DNA of 64,000 bases, from contig NZ_CP011567.1 in assembly GCF_001655615.1 (NCBI RefSeq), forward strand, positions 4,907,001 to 4,971,000, given 5' to 3'. Position 1 is the stretch's first letter, and each line of letters begins with the position of its first letter. A program made the position numbers and the translations under genes. The notes under the pieces were generated by a model, which made no database searches, was not told the origin of the DNA, and was given only the letters and a program-made list of their open reading frames with translations. Origin of the DNA: Pseudomonas sp. GR 6-02. Its GTDB lineage: Bacteria > Pseudomonadota > Gammaproteobacteria > Pseudomonadales > Pseudomonadaceae. Shown here piece by piece: positions 63,764-64,000 of the stretch.

Positions 63764-63793
63764 GGCGTTCCTCTCTTGGCTGTCGCCGCTGTC

Positions 63794-64000
63794 TCAGTTT
63801 TCCTGCAACAACGGCTGCAGGGCTTTATCGATGGCCTCCCGGGCGCGGAAGATCCGGGAGCGCACGGTACCCACCGGACACTGCATGACGCTGGCAATGT
63901 CCTCGTAACTCAGACCATCGAATTCACGTAAAGTTAAAGCCGTACGCAAATCTTCTGGCAGTTGCTGAATGGTTCGATGGACGGTGCCTTCGATCTCATC
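63794..64000 (-). CDS. algU: RNA polymerase sigma factor AlgU/RpoE (partial)
   Basis: C-terminal 68 residues plus stop (stop at 63794-63796); the rest is beyond the window. Region 4 helix-turn-helix is clear: DEIEGTVHRTIQQLPEDLRT, TLREFDGLSYEDIASVMQCP and VGTVRSRIFRAREAID. Known: ECF sigma of the envelope-stress and alginate regulon. Followed by mucA and mucB. Confidence 0.95.
   Translation of the reverse strand, partial: DEIEGTVHRTIQQLPEDLRTALTLREFDGLSYEDIASVMQCPVGTVRSRIFRAREAIDKALQPLLQEN

Overview
The window is a GC-rich stretch of a Pseudomonas chromosome, most likely the P. fluorescens group. The support is the algU-mucA-mucB-mucD stress locus, the dapA-bamC-purC block ending at a tRNA-Ser, the HrpA/FabH-like/ECF sigma neighbourhood, the YcgN-YcgL-Rnd block, and several Pseudomonas-type REP palindromes of the GTGGCGAGGG...CTTGC kind. 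No rRNA, CRISPR array, transposase or complete prophage was seen.

Layout. 1-11.5 kb: end of a GNAT/FemAB-like gene, a putative porin behind a Pho-box-like array, an ECF sigma/anti-sigma pair, a FabH-like ketoacyl synthase, hrpA, aceK and an EamA transporter. 11.5-21 kb: an LpxO-type hydroxylase, cysK, a DUF748 protein, a MoxR-ATPase/VWA pair, the 5-oxoprolinase genes pxpA-pxpB-pxpC with an MFS transporter, and a divergent LysR regulator. 22.1-27.4 kb: a three-gene citrate-type (NIS) siderophore unit of synthetase, MFS exporter and TonB-dependent receptor, behind a Fur-box-like site. 27.4-42.4 kb: mostly housekeeping and poorly characterised conserved genes (YafJ-like amidotransferase, oligopeptidase B, YajD, TrmH-like methyltransferase, YcgN, nitroreductase, 2-hydroxyacid dehydrogenase, YcgL, Rnd, EptA). 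It includes a protein that looks like a metallopeptidase which has lost its zinc site. 42.5-49.3 kb: accessory metabolism and transport (glutamine-synthetase-like enzyme, CynX-type and EamA transporters, two LysR regulators, an orphan CHMI isomerase).

49.56-52.5 kb is a small AT-richer insert at the 3' end of tRNA-Ser(CGA). It is bounded by a 57/58-bp direct repeat made of the tRNA 3' end plus its terminator. It carries short secreted proteins, a Nudix hydrolase and a truncated paralogue, but no recognisable integrase, so it looks like a decayed genomic island. From 52.5 kb onward the core genome resumes: dapA-bamC-MBL hydrolase-purC, GcvR-like/Bcp, PerM-like/TusA-like, BepA, mucD, mucB, mucA and the 3' end of algU.

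Functional themes are cell-envelope maintenance and stress (AlgU-MucAB, MucD, BepA, BamC, LpxO, EptA), nutrient acquisition (Pho-type porin promoter, siderophore unit, pxp operon), and metabolism (AceK, CysK, DapA, PurC). The most distinctive parts are the siderophore unit, the tRNA-Ser island remnant and the inactive-looking metallopeptidase homologue.
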